A stretch of 64,000 bases of DNA from Oscillibacter valericigenes (GCF_021531435.1 NZ_JAFBIS010000002.1:124001-188000), one strand, 5' to 3'; shown: positions 1-8,490, counted from the first letter of the stretch. The notes: generated from the sequence alone by a model not told the origin. Translations and numbers: made by a program.

Positions 1-66
1 ACGGCGGACGAGGTGCGGGCCGCGTTCAGCCTGATCCAGACGGAGTGGATCGCCGGAGACAATTAA
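1..66 (+). CDS. C-terminal end of an unidentified protein (partial)
   Basis: The window opens inside an open frame that reads 21 codons and stops at TAA 64-66. The visible end is hydrophilic and finishes in EWIAGDN. It lies 22 bases before the response-regulator start on the same strand, so it may be the first gene of the same transcript. Too little is visible to name a family. Codon use (gcg, ctg, atc, gcc) matches the neighbours, which supports a real gene end. Confidence 0.55.
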   Translation, partial: TADEVRAAFSLIQTEWIAGDN

Positions 67-88
67 CGATGATGGAGAGGATCGAACC

Positions 89-775
89 ATGAAAAAAGTA
101 TTGGTTTTGGAGGATGAGTCCAGCATCCGCAGTTTTATCGTCATCAATCTGCGCCGGGCCGGGTACGACGTCATCGAGGCGGAGACTGGCGAGGAGGCGC
201 TGGAGCGCCTGAAGGAGAATCCAGACACCAAGGTGGCCCTGCTGGACATTATGCTGCCCGGCATCGACGGCTTTGAGGTCTGCCGCCGCATCCGGGCCAC
301 CAACACCCGCATCGGCATTATCATGCTCACCGCCCGCTCCCAGGAGATGGATAAGGTGACGGGCCTGATGACCGGTGCCGACGACTATGTGACCAAGCCC
401 TTCTCCCCGGCGGAGCTGACTGCCCGGGTGGACGCCCTGTTCCGCCGTACCGGTGGAGAGGAGCCGGTGCAGTCCGGCGAGATCTGGCAGGCGCCGTTTC
501 TGCTGAACACCCGGAACCGGACGCTGGAGAAAAACGGCCAGCGCATCAAGCTGACCCAGGTGGAATATTCCATCATGCGGGTATTCATGGAAAACCCCGG
601 CAAGGCCCTGTCCCGGGAGGAGATCCTGGACATGGTGTGGGGCCGGGACTACTTCGGCGAGCTGAAGATCGTGGACGTCAATGTCCGCCGCCTGCGGCTG
701 AAAATCGAGGACAATGTGCAGAACCCCGCCTACATCACGACGGTGTGGGGCTATGGTTATAAATGGGGGCTGTAA
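89..775 (+). CDS. OmpR/PhoB-family response regulator
   Basis: A 228-residue two-component response regulator, presumably phosphorylated by the kinase encoded downstream. Residues 1-120 form a receiver domain with the acidic pair E8/D9, phospho-acceptor D53 in LLDIMLPG, T81 and K103 in VTKPFSP. Residues about 130-228 form the winged-helix DNA-binding domain, ending in the typical TVWGYGYKW wing. A GGAGAGG ribosome site precedes ATG 89. The length is normal for the family. The last 21 codons are repeated 230 bp downstream (see 712-1009). The regulon cannot be read from the sequence; PhoB-, ResD- and VicR-like roles are all possible. Confidence 0.95.
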   Translation: MKKVLVLEDESSIRSFIVINLRRAGYDVIEAETGEEALERLKENPDTKVALLDIMLPGIDGFEVCRRIRATNTRIGIIMLTARSQEMDKVTGLMTGADDYVTKPFSPAELTARVDALFRRTGGEEPVQSGEIWQAPFLLNTRNRTLEKNGQRIKLTQVEYSIMRVFMENPGKALSREEILDMVWGRDYFGELKIVDVNVRRLRLKIEDNVQNPAYITTVWGYGYKWGL

Positions 776-779
776 AGGC

Positions 780-941
780 ACTGGGCGTGCACATTGTCCG
801 GGGCCCCGCACGGCGGGGCGCGCCGTAAGGCGCGTACAAGCGTTTTCGTCAGGGACGAAAACCTTGGCGCAAGGCGGAATTCATTTCCGCCGCGCAAGAT
901 CAGACAAAAGGGCTCCCGCAGAGCGAAGCTCTGTGGGAAAG
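780..941. other. 162-bp array of six consecutive hairpins
   Basis: Almost every base lies in one of six back-to-back hairpins: 803-819, 819-834, 842-862 (9-bp stem, 3-base loop), 862-874, 874-890 and 914-938 (11-bp stem, GAA loop). No reading frame looks coding. The array sits between the two copies of the response-regulator 3' end and upstream of the kinase gene. It resembles a palindromic intergenic repeat (REP/MITE-like) more than a terminator, because no T run follows any stem. Whether it acts as DNA or RNA is unknown. Confidence 0.75.
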
Positions 942-1005
942 CAATGTGCAGAACCCCGCCTACATCACGACGGTGTGGGGCTACGGCTATAAATGGGGAC
1001 TGTAA
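942..1005 (+). pseudogene. duplicated 3' fragment of the response-regulator gene
   Basis: This stretch encodes the same 20 C-terminal residues and stop as 712-775 but has no start codon, ribosome site or receiver domain. It is a gene fragment rather than a gene. Silent third-position differences from the intact copy suggest that it evolved as coding DNA before becoming a fragment, or that it is the original gene end left behind by the event that placed the hairpin array here. Confidence 0.7.
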
Positions 1006-1083
1006 AGGCGGTCCGGTGCCTGGGAAAAGGAGTTCCGGGCGGTCTGGCGGCGGTATGCCGCTGCCGAATGTGAAAAACGGTTC

Positions 1084-1107
1084 CCGCTCCGGCGGAGGCC
1101 GGAGCGG
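1084..1107. other. GC-rich hairpin before the kinase gene
   Basis: A perfect 10-bp stem with a GGAG loop, located 23 bases before the histidine-kinase start. No T run follows, so it is unlikely to be an intrinsic terminator. It could stabilise the kinase part of a processed mRNA or moderate kinase expression relative to the regulator. Confidence 0.5.
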
Positions 1108-1130
1108 AAGTAAAAGAGAGGAGGGGCACT

Positions 1131-2573
1131 GTGGCTGAAAAGAAAAATTTCAAATTAAAAGCGCTTCAGCTGCGGGGCCTGCGGCAGCGGTGGATCTTCA
1201 ACTCCGTCATGCCGGCATTTATTCTGGTGCTGCTGATCGTGGTGCTGTTTTCCACCGGCGTGTCCAGCTACTATTACGGCACCATGCGGAAGGGACTGGA
1301 GACCCGGGCCCAGGCCATGGCCAACTCCTTCAACGAGTATTTTATGGATAACGGCTACATGGGCTTCTATCCCAAGGCAGTGCAGGCGGCGGACAGCTTT
1401 GAGGACAAGAACAGCATTGAGCTGCAGTTCATCAGCAGCAGCGGCCGCATCCAGGTCTCGACCTCCGGCCTGACGGCCGGCACCTCCCCCGGCACCAGCG
1501 ACATCACCCAGGCCATCGAGACGGCGGAGATGGCGCCTTTCCAGGGCCGGGACCCGGAGACAGGGGAGAACATCATGGCGGTGTCCCATCCGCTGGTGTT
1601 CCACGGCAACGTGGTGGGGGTCATGCGGCTGGTGACCTCCCTGCGCCTGGTGAGCCGGCAGGTGATGCTGGCGGTGCTCACCATCTGCCTCATTGCCCTG
1701 CTGTGCATGGCGCTGATCATCATTTCCAACCTCCTGTTCATCAACAACGTGGTGGAGCCGGTGGCGGTGGTGTCGGAGGCGGCCAAGCGCATTGCCGCCG
1801 GCGGCTATGGCTTCCAGATCGAGAAAAAATATACCGACGAGCTGGGGGAGCTGGTGGACAACATCAACGACATGTCCCTGCAGATCGGCCAGAATGAGAA
1901 GATGAAGAGTGAGTTCATCTCCTCCGTGTCCCATGAGCTGCGGACGCCCCTCACGGCCATCAACGGCTGGGGAGAGACGATCCTGGAGGACCCCACCGGC
2001 GATCCGGTGCAGATGCGCCGGGGAATCCGCATCATCCTCAACGAGTCCCGACGCCTCTCTACCATGGTGGAGGAGCTGCTGGAGTTTTCCAAAATGGAGG
2101 ACGGCCGCTTCACCCTCCGCATCGAGCAGGTGGACCTCCAGGCGGAGTTTGAGGACGCCATCTTCACCTACCGGGAGCTGTTCCGACAGGAGGGCATTGA
2201 GCTTCACTATCAGGCGGGAGACGAGGAACTGGCGCCCATTCCCGGCGATCCGGAGCGGCTGAAGCAGGTGTTCTGCAATGTGCTGGACAACGCCGCCAAG
2301 CACGGCGGCGCCGGACGGCGCATCGACGCCTCCATCGGCCCGGAGGGCGGCGAGCAGGTCATCCGCATCCGGGATTACGGACCCGGCGTGCCGGAGGAGG
2401 AACTGCCCTACGTGAAGCAGAAATTCTACAAGGGCTCCTCCAAGGCCCGGGGCAGCGGCATCGGGCTGGCTGTGTGCGATGAGATCATAAAACTCCACGG
2501 CGGCACCTTTGAGATCGGCAACGCCGAGGGCGGCGGTGCCGTGGTGACCATCCGGCTTCCGGCCGGCGAATAA
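1131..2573 (+). CDS. Membrane sensor histidine kinase
   Basis: A 480-residue sensor kinase, partner of the response regulator upstream. The order is: short cytoplasmic N-terminus, transmembrane helix about 28-48, extracytoplasmic sensor region about 50-175, second helix about 178-204, HAMP about 203-256, then HisKA with H268 in SHELRTP. The ATPase domain has N-box NVLDNAAKH (383-391), G1 DYGPGV (415-420) and G2 GSGIGLAV (441-448). The start is GTG 1131, chosen because GAGGAGGGG lies eight bases upstream and no ATG is better placed. All catalytic motifs are intact. The signal sensed is unknown. Confidence 0.95.
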   Translation: MAEKKNFKLKALQLRGLRQRWIFNSVMPAFILVLLIVVLFSTGVSSYYYGTMRKGLETRAQAMANSFNEYFMDNGYMGFYPKAVQAADSFEDKNSIELQFISSSGRIQVSTSGLTAGTSPGTSDITQAIETAEMAPFQGRDPETGENIMAVSHPLVFHGNVVGVMRLVTSLRLVSRQVMLAVLTICLIALLCMALIIISNLLFINNVVEPVAVVSEAAKRIAAGGYGFQIEKKYTDELGELVDNINDMSLQIGQNEKMKSEFISSVSHELRTPLTAINGWGETILEDPTGDPVQMRRGIRIILNESRRLSTMVEELLEFSKMEDGRFTLRIEQVDLQAEFEDAIFTYRELFRQEGIELHYQAGDEELAPIPGDPERLKQVFCNVLDNAAKHGGAGRRIDASIGPEGGEQVIRIRDYGPGVPEEELPYVKQKFYKGSSKARGSGIGLAVCDEIIKLHGGTFEIGNAEGGGAVVTIRLPAGE

Positions 2574-2578
2574 AAATA

Positions 2579-2590
2579 GAACATACGTTT
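2579..2590. promoter_or_regulatory. LexA (SOS) box before the yqhQ-prmC-recA operon
   Basis: GAACATACGTTT fits the Firmicutes LexA consensus GAACRNRYGTTY at all twelve positions. It overlaps the first two bases of the -35 element of the only good promoter before recA. The same consensus precedes lexA at 49778-49789. LexA bound here would block RNA polymerase. Confidence 0.8.
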
Positions 2591-2617
2591 GACTTTTGAA
2601 AGACGTTGTGATATACT
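2589..2617 (+). promoter_or_regulatory. Sigma-A promoter for yqhQ-prmC-recA-recX
   Basis: TTGACT (2589-2594), 17-base spacer, TATACT (2612-2617). Five of six bases match at each element with ideal spacing. The LexA box overlaps its -35. Confidence 0.85.
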
Positions 2618-2640
2618 TTAACATCAAGAAAGGAATTCCC

Positions 2641-3615
2641 ATGGCAGAAGAGAAAAAGTCCTGCGCCTTCCGCACCAGCATCGGCGGACAGGCGCTCATT
2701 GAAGGCATTTTGATGCGCGGGCCGGAAAAACAGGCCATTGTCGTCCGGGACCAGGATGGGAACCTGGTGGAAAAGGTCGAGGAGCTGAAGCTCATCAAGG
2801 ACCGCTACCCCATCCTGGGCCTGCCTCTGGTGCGCGGCACCGTTAATTTTCTGGATTCCATGGTCAAGGGCGTGAAAGCCCTTATGTACTCCGCGGATTT
2901 CTACCCGGAGGAAGAGGCGGCCAAGCCCTCCAAATTTGAGCTGTGGCTGGAGAAGCACCTCTCCAGCAAGAAGCTGGAGAGCGCGGTGGTGGCCCTGGCG
3001 GTGGCGCTGGGCGTGGGACTGAGCATTTTCCTGTTCCTGATTTTGCCTACCTTCCTCACCGGCGGCCTGCTCCACTTTTTCCCCAATTTCCCCCTGTGGG
3101 GACGGAACCTGGTGGAGGGCATTCTGAAGATCGCCATTTTCCTGGTGTACCTCATCGTCTGCTCCAAACAGAAGGACATCTACCGGGTGTTCCAGTACCA
3201 CGGCGCGGAGCATAAGACCATCTTCTGCTACGAGGCGGGCCTGCCCCTGACGGTGGAGAATGTCCGCTTTCAGCCCCGGCACCATCCCCGCTGCGGCACC
3301 AGCTTTTTGTTCGTGGTCATCTTTGTGTCCATCCTGTTCTCCAGCGTGGTGTTCGGCATCTGGCCCATCACCAACGTGTGGCTGCGAAGCCTGGTGCATC
3401 TGCTGCTCCTGCCCCTGGTGGTGGGCGTGACCTACGAGTTCAACCGCTGGGTGGGCCGCCATGTGCAGGACAGCGGCCTTGCCAAGGTTTTGACCGCCCC
3501 CGGCATGTGGATGCAGAACTTTACCACCAACGAGCCGGACGACGGCATGATCGAGTGCGCCATCCGCTCCCTGGAACTGGTGCTGCCCAGCGAAAAGGGC
3601 AAGGACGAGTGGTGA
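2641..3615 (+). CDS. yqhQ: DUF1385 family membrane protein (YqhQ-like)
   Basis: A 324-residue integral membrane protein of the DUF1385/YqhQ family, whose biochemical role is not established. The family signature SIGGQALIEGILMRGP lies near residues 13-28. Hydrophobic segments occur around residues 110-135, 155-180 and 225-265, and a conserved HGAEHKTIFCYE block with HPRCGTSF follows, rich in His and Cys. The start is ATG 2641, six bases after AAAGGA; an in-frame upstream TTG at 2596 lies between the -35 and -10 elements and cannot be used. It is first in the SOS-linked operon and is followed by prmC, a frequent neighbour in Firmicutes. Confidence 0.85.
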   Translation: MAEEKKSCAFRTSIGGQALIEGILMRGPEKQAIVVRDQDGNLVEKVEELKLIKDRYPILGLPLVRGTVNFLDSMVKGVKALMYSADFYPEEEAAKPSKFELWLEKHLSSKKLESAVVALAVALGVGLSIFLFLILPTFLTGGLLHFFPNFPLWGRNLVEGILKIAIFLVYLIVCSKQKDIYRVFQYHGAEHKTIFCYEAGLPLTVENVRFQPRHHPRCGTSFLFVVIFVSILFSSVVFGIWPITNVWLRSLVHLLLLPLVVGVTYEFNRWVGRHVQDSGLAKVLTAPGMWMQNFTTNEPDDGMIECAIRSLELVLPSEKGKDEW

Positions 3616-3653
3616 GCGCCGGATTTCTCTAAAAACCGACAACGAGGCGTATT

Positions 3654-4520
3654 ATGGCTATCACATATAACAATTTGTATTTGGATATTCGCCAGCAGCT
3701 CCGCAAGGCGGGCATCGAGGCCGCTACGCTGGAGGCCCGGGAACTGGTGTGCTTCGGCACCGGCAAGAGCCGGGAGGAGCTGGCCCGGGACGGCGGCCTG
3801 TACGCTTCCCCGGAGCTGGAGCGGCAGGTGCGGAGCCTGGTGGACCGCCATCTGGCGGGAGAGCCGGTGGCGTACCTCATCGGCGAGTGGGAGTTCTACG
3901 GCCTGCCGCTGGACATCTCCCCCGATGTGCTGATCCCCCGGCCGGACACGGAAGTTTTGGCGGGACAGGCCATCGAATACATCCAGACTTTAGGCGAGTG
4001 CCGGGTGCTGGACCTGTGCGCCGGAAGCGGCTGCATCGGACTGGCGGTGGCCTCTCAGGTGCCCCAGGCGCGGGTGGTGCTGGGGGAATATTCCGACGCG
4101 GCGCTCAAAGTCTGCCGCCAGAATATCCGCCGCAGCGGACTGTCAGGCCGGGTGGTGCCCATACAGGCGGACGCCCGGGAAAAGCCGGAGCGGGCCCTGG
4201 GGGAGTTCCAGTGCATCGTCTCCAACCCGCCCTATATTCCCCATGACGATATTGCCGGGCTGGATACCTCTGTGAAAGATTACGAGCCCCATCTGGCCCT
4301 GGACGGCGGCGAGGACGGCCTGGACTTTTACCAGACTATCTCCGGCAAGTGGAAAGACGCCCTGGTCCCCGGCGGACGGCTGTACTTTGAGGTCGGCATC
4401 GGCCAGGCGGACAGCGTACTGCGCATCATGCGGGCCCAGGGCTTCGGCGACATCCAGGTGGTGAAAGACCTCCACGGTATTCCGAGAGTGGTGTTCGGCA
4501 CTCTCTGTACGGAAATTTGA
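3654..4520 (+). CDS. prmC: Peptide chain release factor N5-glutamine methyltransferase
   Basis: A 288-residue enzyme that methylates the GGQ glutamine of release factors using S-adenosylmethionine. The N-terminal helical substrate domain spans about residues 1-85. The Rossmann methyltransferase domain has motif I DLCAGSGCIG (120-129) and the NPPY catalytic motif (191-194), with IPRPDTE at 94-100. Start ATG 3654 has only a weak upstream GAGG. It lies 38 bases after yqhQ and 40 before recA, so it is probably co-transcribed with both. Confidence 0.95.
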   Translation: MAITYNNLYLDIRQQLRKAGIEAATLEARELVCFGTGKSREELARDGGLYASPELERQVRSLVDRHLAGEPVAYLIGEWEFYGLPLDISPDVLIPRPDTEVLAGQAIEYIQTLGECRVLDLCAGSGCIGLAVASQVPQARVVLGEYSDAALKVCRQNIRRSGLSGRVVPIQADAREKPERALGEFQCIVSNPPYIPHDDIAGLDTSVKDYEPHLALDGGEDGLDFYQTISGKWKDALVPGGRLYFEVGIGQADSVLRIMRAQGFGDIQVVKDLHGIPRVVFGTLCTEI

Positions 4521-4560
4521 ACATTTTGATGGTTATATAGAGATTTAGGAGGACGAGATT

Positions 4561-5667
4561 ATGGCAAGAGACAAGGCACCCCTGCCCACCGCGGCACCGG
4601 CGGACGACAAGAAGCGGGCCATCGACACCGCCATGGCCCAGATCGAGAAAATGTACGGCAAGGGCTCCATCATGCGCCTGGGCGACCAGACGAATCTGGC
4701 CGTGGACTATATCCCCACCGGCTCCCTGGCCCTGGATGTGGCGCTGGGCATCGGCGGCCTGCCCAAGGGCCGTATCGTGGAGATCTACGGACCGGAGTCC
4801 TCCGGTAAGACCACCCTGGCTCTCCATGTGGTGGCCGAGGCCCAGAAGCGGGGCGGCGAGGTGGCCTTCGTGGACGCCGAGCACGCCCTGGACCCCACCT
4901 ATGCCCGGGCGCTGGGCGTGAAGGTGGAGGATATGCTGATCTCCCAGCCGGATACCGGCGAGCAGGCCCTTGAAATCACCGAGGCATTGGTCCGCTCCGG
5001 CGCCATTGACGTCATCGTGGTGGACTCCGTGGCCGCCCTGGTGCCCCGGGCGGAGATCGAGGGCGAGATGGGCGACAGCTATGTGGGCCTCCACGCCCGG
5101 CTGATGAGCCAGGCCCTGCGTAAGCTCACCGGCGCCATCGGCAAGACCAACACCATCGTCATCTTCATCAACCAGCTCCGCGAGAAGGTGGGCGTCATGT
5201 ACGGCAACCCGGAGGTCACCACCGGCGGCCGGGCCTTGAAGTTCTACGCCTCCGTCCGCATCGACGTGCGCCGCATCGAGGCGCTGAAGAACGGCAGCGA
5301 GGTGGTGGGCAGCCGCACCCGTGCCAAGGTGGTCAAGAACAAGGTGGCACCCCCCTTCCGGGAGGCGGAGTTCGACATCATGTATGGCGAGGGCATTGCC
5401 CATGAGGGCGAGCTCATCGACCTGGGTGTGAAGCTGGACCTGGTGCAGAAGGCCGGTTCCTGGTTCTCCATGGGCGAGACCCGCATCGGCCAGGGCCGGG
5501 ACGCAGCCAAGAAATATCTGCAGGAAAATCCCGACGTGGCCGCCAAGCTGGAGGCCGACATCCGGGCCAACTTCGACAAGCTGATGACGGGCCAGTCCCG
5601 CATTGCAGCCAAGGCCGCCGGCCGGGCGGTGGACGTCAGTGCCGACGACTTCAAGGATGAGGATTGA
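4561..5667 (+). CDS. recA: Recombinase RecA
   Basis: A 368-residue DNA-dependent ATPase that forms filaments on single-stranded DNA, carries out strand exchange and activates LexA self-cleavage. Walker A is GPESSGKT (77-84); Walker [11 protein letters not shown] and the L2 loop region around [17 protein letters not shown] follow. The N-terminus is slightly extended and the acidic tail ends in DFKDED. AGGAGG precedes ATG 4561. The 40-bp gap to prmC has neither a LexA box nor a clear promoter, so SOS control probably comes from the promoter at 2589. No intein is present. Confidence 0.98.
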   Translation: MARDKAPLPTAAPADDKKRAIDTAMAQIEKMYGKGSIMRLGDQTNLAVDYIPTGSLALDVALGIGGLPKGRIVEIYGPESSGKTTLALHVVAEAQKRGGEVAFVDAEHALDPTYARALGVKVEDMLISQPDTGEQALEITEALVRSGAIDVIVVDSVAALVPRAEIEGEMGDSYVGLHARLMSQALRKLTGAIGKTNTIVIFINQLREKVGVMYGNPEVTTGGRALKFYASVRIDVRRIEALKNGSEVVGSRTRAKVVKNKVAPPFREAEFDIMYGEGIAHEGELIDLGVKLDLVQKAGSWFSMGETRIGQGRDAAKKYLQENPDVAAKLEADIRANFDKLMTGQSRIAAKAAGRAVDVSADDFKDED

Positions 5668-6277
5668 GCGCTTAGAGGCGTCCAAGCATAAGCGGGGCCG
5701 GGTGCTGGTATTTCTGGCCGACGGCGCCTGCCTGAAGATCACGGAGCAGGAGCTGCTGGACTTCGGCCTCCGGGCCGGGGACGAGCTGGATGAAACAACG
5801 CTGGCCCGTCTGAAAGAAGCGGCGGGCGTCTCCAATGTGAAAGCCACGGCTGCGGACCTCATCGGCAAGCGGGCCATGAGCCGCGCTTCTCTGGAGAAGA
5901 AGCTGAAAGAAAAGGGCGCCAGCGAGGCGGAGGCCCGCTACGCCGCCGAGTGGCTGGAGGCCATCGGCGCCATCAACGACGCCGACTACGCCGCTCTGCT
6001 GGTGCGGCACTGCGCCGATTTGGGCTATGGCCCCGCTCGCACCCGGGAAAAACTCTACGAAAAGGGCGTGCCCCGGGAGCTGTGGGACGAGGCCCTGGAC
6101 CAGCTTCCGGACAATGGCGAACAGATCGACCGCTTTCTGCAAAGCAAGCTGCGGGGCCGGATGCCGGACGAGAAGGAAAAGAAACGGCTGACGGACGCGC
6201 TGCTCCGCCGGGGCTACTCCTGGGGCGATGTGAAGGCGGCCTGGAACCGGCTGGGGTCCGAAACCCGGGAGGACTGA
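5657..6277 (+). CDS. recX: Regulatory protein RecX
   Basis: A 206-residue helical protein that limits RecA filament growth. It is built of three-helix repeats; typical blocks are [20 protein letters not shown] and the [16 protein letters not shown] stretch near residues 90-105. Start ATG 5657 lies inside the last codons of recA, an 11-base overlap pointing to translational coupling. The open frame extends further upstream, but those starts lie deep in recA without ribosome sites. Length is typical for Firmicutes RecX. Confidence 0.9.
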   Translation: MRIERLEASKHKRGRVLVFLADGACLKITEQELLDFGLRAGDELDETTLARLKEAAGVSNVKATAADLIGKRAMSRASLEKKLKEKGASEAEARYAAEWLEAIGAINDADYAALLVRHCADLGYGPARTREKLYEKGVPRELWDEALDQLPDNGEQIDRFLQSKLRGRMPDEKEKKRLTDALLRRGYSWGDVKAAWNRLGSETRED

Positions 6278-6315
6278 GCGCCCACCTAAATATCAATGTA
6301 TCGGAGGATACAAGC

Positions 6316-7638
6316 TTGAGTTACAACGTGTCATTTATCTCCCTGGGCTGTGCCAAGAACCAGGTGAACTGCGAGCAGATGATGGCTGTCTGCCAGGCTG
6401 CCGGCTACAACATCCAGGCGGCGCCCGAGGGGGCTGATGTGGTGGTGGTGAACACCTGCGGCTTCCTGGCCTCCGCCTGCGAGGAGGCCATCGACAACAT
6501 TCTGGAGATGGCCGAGCTGAAAAAGGCGGGCCAGGTGAAGAAGATCCTGGTCACCGGCTGCATGGCCCAGCGGTACAAGGAAGATGTTTTAAAGGAGCTT
6601 CCGGAGGTGGACGGCATCCTGGGCACCGGCAGCTACGGCGATATTGCCGGTGCCATTGCCGAAGTCATGGAAAAGGGCCTGCGGCCCTGCCACATCGGGA
6701 ATATCCACACCGCCAATCAGAGCGGCGAGCGCATTTTGTCCACTCCCCCCTGGTATGCCTACCTCCGTATCGCCGAGGGCTGCGACAACCACTGTGCCTA
6801 CTGCGTCATCCCCTCCCTCCGGGGCAAGTACCGCAGCCGACCCATGGGCGAGCTGCTGGACGAGGCTGCCGAGCTTGCCTCCGCCGGAGTGAAGGAACTG
6901 CTGGTCATTGCACAGGACATCACCCGGTACGGCACGGACCTGAACGGCGAGCACCAGCTGGCAACGCTGCTGCGGGAGCTGTGCAAGCTGGACTTCCACT
7001 GGATCCGGCTCCACTACCTGTATCCCGACGAGATCACCGACGAGCTCATCGACACCATCGCGGCGGAGCCCAAGATCGTCAAGTACCTGGATATTCCCAT
7101 CCAGCACTGCAACGATACCATTTTGAAGGCCATGAACCGCCGGGACACCAAGGCGTCCCTGACGGAGATGTTCGGCAAGCTCCGCGCCCGCATCCCCGGT
7201 CTGGTGCTGCGGACCAGCATCATCACCGGCCTGCCCTACGAGAACGAGGCCGCCCTGGAGGAGCTGTGCGCTTTCCTGCGCCAGACCCACATCGAGCGGG
7301 CGGGCGTGTTCCCCTTCTCCCCGGAGGAGGGCACCCGCGCCGCCCTGATGGACCATGTGGACACCGAGGAGGCCCGGCGGCGGGCGGAACTGGTGGTGGA
7401 CGTGCAGTCCGACATCATCGACGATTACAACGAGTCCGTGCTTGGCACCGAGCGGGAGGTCCTGTGCGAAGGCTTCGACGGCCAGGCTCAGATGTTCTTC
7501 GGCCGCAGCTACGCCGAGTCCCCGGACATCGACGGCCGCATTTACTTCACCGCCGAGGAAGAAGTGGCGCCCGGCACTTTTGTAAATGTGCGCCTGACTG
7601 GTACCATGGACGGCGAACTCACCGGAGAAATGGCTTGA
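6316..7638 (+). CDS. rimO: Ribosomal protein S12 methylthiotransferase RimO
   Basis: A 440-residue radical-SAM enzyme that methylthiolates an aspartate of ribosomal protein S12. The N-terminal UPF0004 domain begins with ISLGCAKNQVNCEQ and carries the three Cys of the auxiliary iron-sulfur cluster. The radical-SAM motif is EGCDNHCAYCVIPS, followed by RGKYRSRP typical of RimO rather than MiaB, and a C-terminal TRAM domain with GTFVNVRLTG. The start is TTG 6316, chosen because CGGAGG lies eight bases upstream and homology begins there; the open frame extends upstream through recX without a ribosome site. Confidence 0.93.
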   Translation: MSYNVSFISLGCAKNQVNCEQMMAVCQAAGYNIQAAPEGADVVVVNTCGFLASACEEAIDNILEMAELKKAGQVKKILVTGCMAQRYKEDVLKELPEVDGILGTGSYGDIAGAIAEVMEKGLRPCHIGNIHTANQSGERILSTPPWYAYLRIAEGCDNHCAYCVIPSLRGKYRSRPMGELLDEAAELASAGVKELLVIAQDITRYGTDLNGEHQLATLLRELCKLDFHWIRLHYLYPDEITDELIDTIAAEPKIVKYLDIPIQHCNDTILKAMNRRDTKASLTEMFGKLRARIPGLVLRTSIITGLPYENEAALEELCAFLRQTHIERAGVFPFSPEEGTRAALMDHVDTEEARRRAELVVDVQSDIIDDYNESVLGTEREVLCEGFDGQAQMFFGRSYAESPDIDGRIYFTAEEEVAPGTFVNVRLTGTMDGELTGEMA

Positions 7639-7650
7639 GGAGAGAAAACT

Positions 7651-8172
7651 ATGAATCTGCCTAATAAACTGACGCTTCTGCGCATCATTCTGATCCCCGT
7701 ATTCATGGTGGTGCTGTACTGGGGCTTTCCCGGCGCAACCTGGGTGGCCCTGGCAATCTTTATCATCGCAAGCCTGACGGATATGCTGGACGGGAAGATC
7801 GCGCGGAAATATAACCTGGTGACGGACTTCGGCAAATTCGCGGACCCCCTGGCGGACAAAATGCTGGTGACGGCGGCCATGCTGTGGTTCGTGGAAAATG
7901 GCCAGATGGCGGCGTGGATGCTGCTGATCGTCATCTGCCGGGAATTCGCCGTCAGCGGCCTGCGGATGATCGCCAGCGACAAGGGCCGGGTCATCGCCGC
8001 CGGCTGGTCCGGCAAGGTGAAGACCGCCTCCACCATGGTGTGCATCGTGCTGATGTTCCTGCCCATTCCGGCTGTTTTGAACACCGTATGCTGCTGGGTC
8101 ATCACCCTGACCACCCTCTACTCCGGCGTGGAGTATTTTGTGAAGAACAAGGATGTCATCCAGTCCATCTGA
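7651..8172 (+). CDS. pgsA: CDP-diacylglycerol-glycerol-3-phosphate phosphatidyltransferase
   Basis: A 173-residue membrane enzyme making phosphatidylglycerol phosphate, the committed step to phosphatidylglycerol and cardiolipin. The CDP-alcohol phosphatidyltransferase signature D-x2-DG-x2-AR-x8-G-x3-D-x3-D is complete, from DMLDGKIAR to FADPLAD (about residues 45-70). Four to five hydrophobic helices are visible. It begins 12 bases after rimO with GAGGAGA as ribosome site and ends the operon; the thrS promoter follows. Confidence 0.95.
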   Translation: MNLPNKLTLLRIILIPVFMVVLYWGFPGATWVALAIFIIASLTDMLDGKIARKYNLVTDFGKFADPLADKMLVTAAMLWFVENGQMAAWMLLIVICREFAVSGLRMIASDKGRVIAAGWSGKVKTASTMVCIVLMFLPIPAVLNTVCCWVITLTTLYSGVEYFVKNKDVIQSI

Positions 8173-8200
8173 GGAAAACAAAAAAGCCAGGTACTGTCAC

Positions 8201-8229
8201 TTGACAACCGCAAATTCCGGTGATATGAT
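8201..8229 (+). promoter_or_regulatory. Sigma-A promoter of the thrS T-box transcript
   Basis: TTGACA (8201-8206), 17-base spacer, TATGAT (8224-8229): a perfect -35 and a five-of-six -10. Confidence 0.9.
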
Positions 8230-8236
8230 GACTTCC

Positions 8237-8490
8237 GATATGAAAAGGCATCGAAAAGGACACTGCCCGGCAGAGACAGCAGAGAGGGACCGCCATTGGC
8301 TGTAAGCGGTACTTGCCGAACCCGGGACCAGTTACCACCTTGGAGCCGCCCACCGATATGTAGGCTGGGACGGGACCTCCCGTTACAGAGGACACGAGCG
8401 ACGGCCAACAGCCGTAAGCAGGGTGGAACCGTGGAATACGTTTTTCGTATCTCACCCCTGATTTCCGTCAGGGGTGGGATTTTTCTTTAT
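8237..8490 (+). promoter_or_regulatory. T-box riboswitch, threonyl-tRNA responsive
   Basis: A leader of about 250 nt between a strong promoter and thrS. The T-box sequence AGGGTGGAACCGTGG at 8420-8434 would pair with the NCCA end of uncharged tRNA. It is followed by an intrinsic terminator (8451-8484) that competes with the antiterminator. A Stem I-like region with the AGAGAGGGACC base and candidate ACC (Thr) specifier triplets at 8334-8339 lies upstream. Threonine specificity is inferred from the downstream gene; the exact specifier was not folded. Confidence 0.92.
8451..8484 (+). terminator. T-box regulatory terminator
   Basis: A GC-rich stem around CACCCCTGA / TCAGGGGTG with a short TTTCCG loop, followed by TTTTTC. 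It is the off state of the thrS T-box. Confidence 0.9.

Larger units (their letters stand above)
712..1009 (+). repeat. 68-bp direct repeat of the response-regulator 3' end flanking a spacer
   Basis: Bases 712-779 and 942-1009 match at 65 of 68 positions. The repeat covers the last codons of the response regulator, its stop and five more bases. The three differences (tat/tac, ggt/ggc, ggg/gga) are all at third codon positions and silent. Between the copies lies a 162-bp hairpin array. The flanks outside the repeat differ, so the repeat edges are sharp. This may be a tandem duplication, a remnant of an insertion that restored the gene end, or recombination with a diverged allele. Confidence 0.9.

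Noticed and set aside
780-941. CRISPR array reading of the repeated hairpins
   Set aside because: The hairpins differ from one another and have no spacers of constant length; no cas genes are in the window.
714-1138. Two short plus-strand frames between the response regulator and kinase
   Set aside because: They consist of frame-shifted gene-end repeats and hairpin sequence; no start signals or coding character.
1155-2798. Long minus-strand open frame (547 codons) opposite the histidine kinase
   Set aside because: It is the mirror of a GC-rich gene with clear kinase motifs; its translation is His/Gly/Gln-rich with no domain and it has no promoter or ribosome site.
4521-4560. LexA box immediately before recA
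   Set aside because: GAACATTTTGAT is present near 4519, but the second half site does not fit; the perfect box is at 2579.
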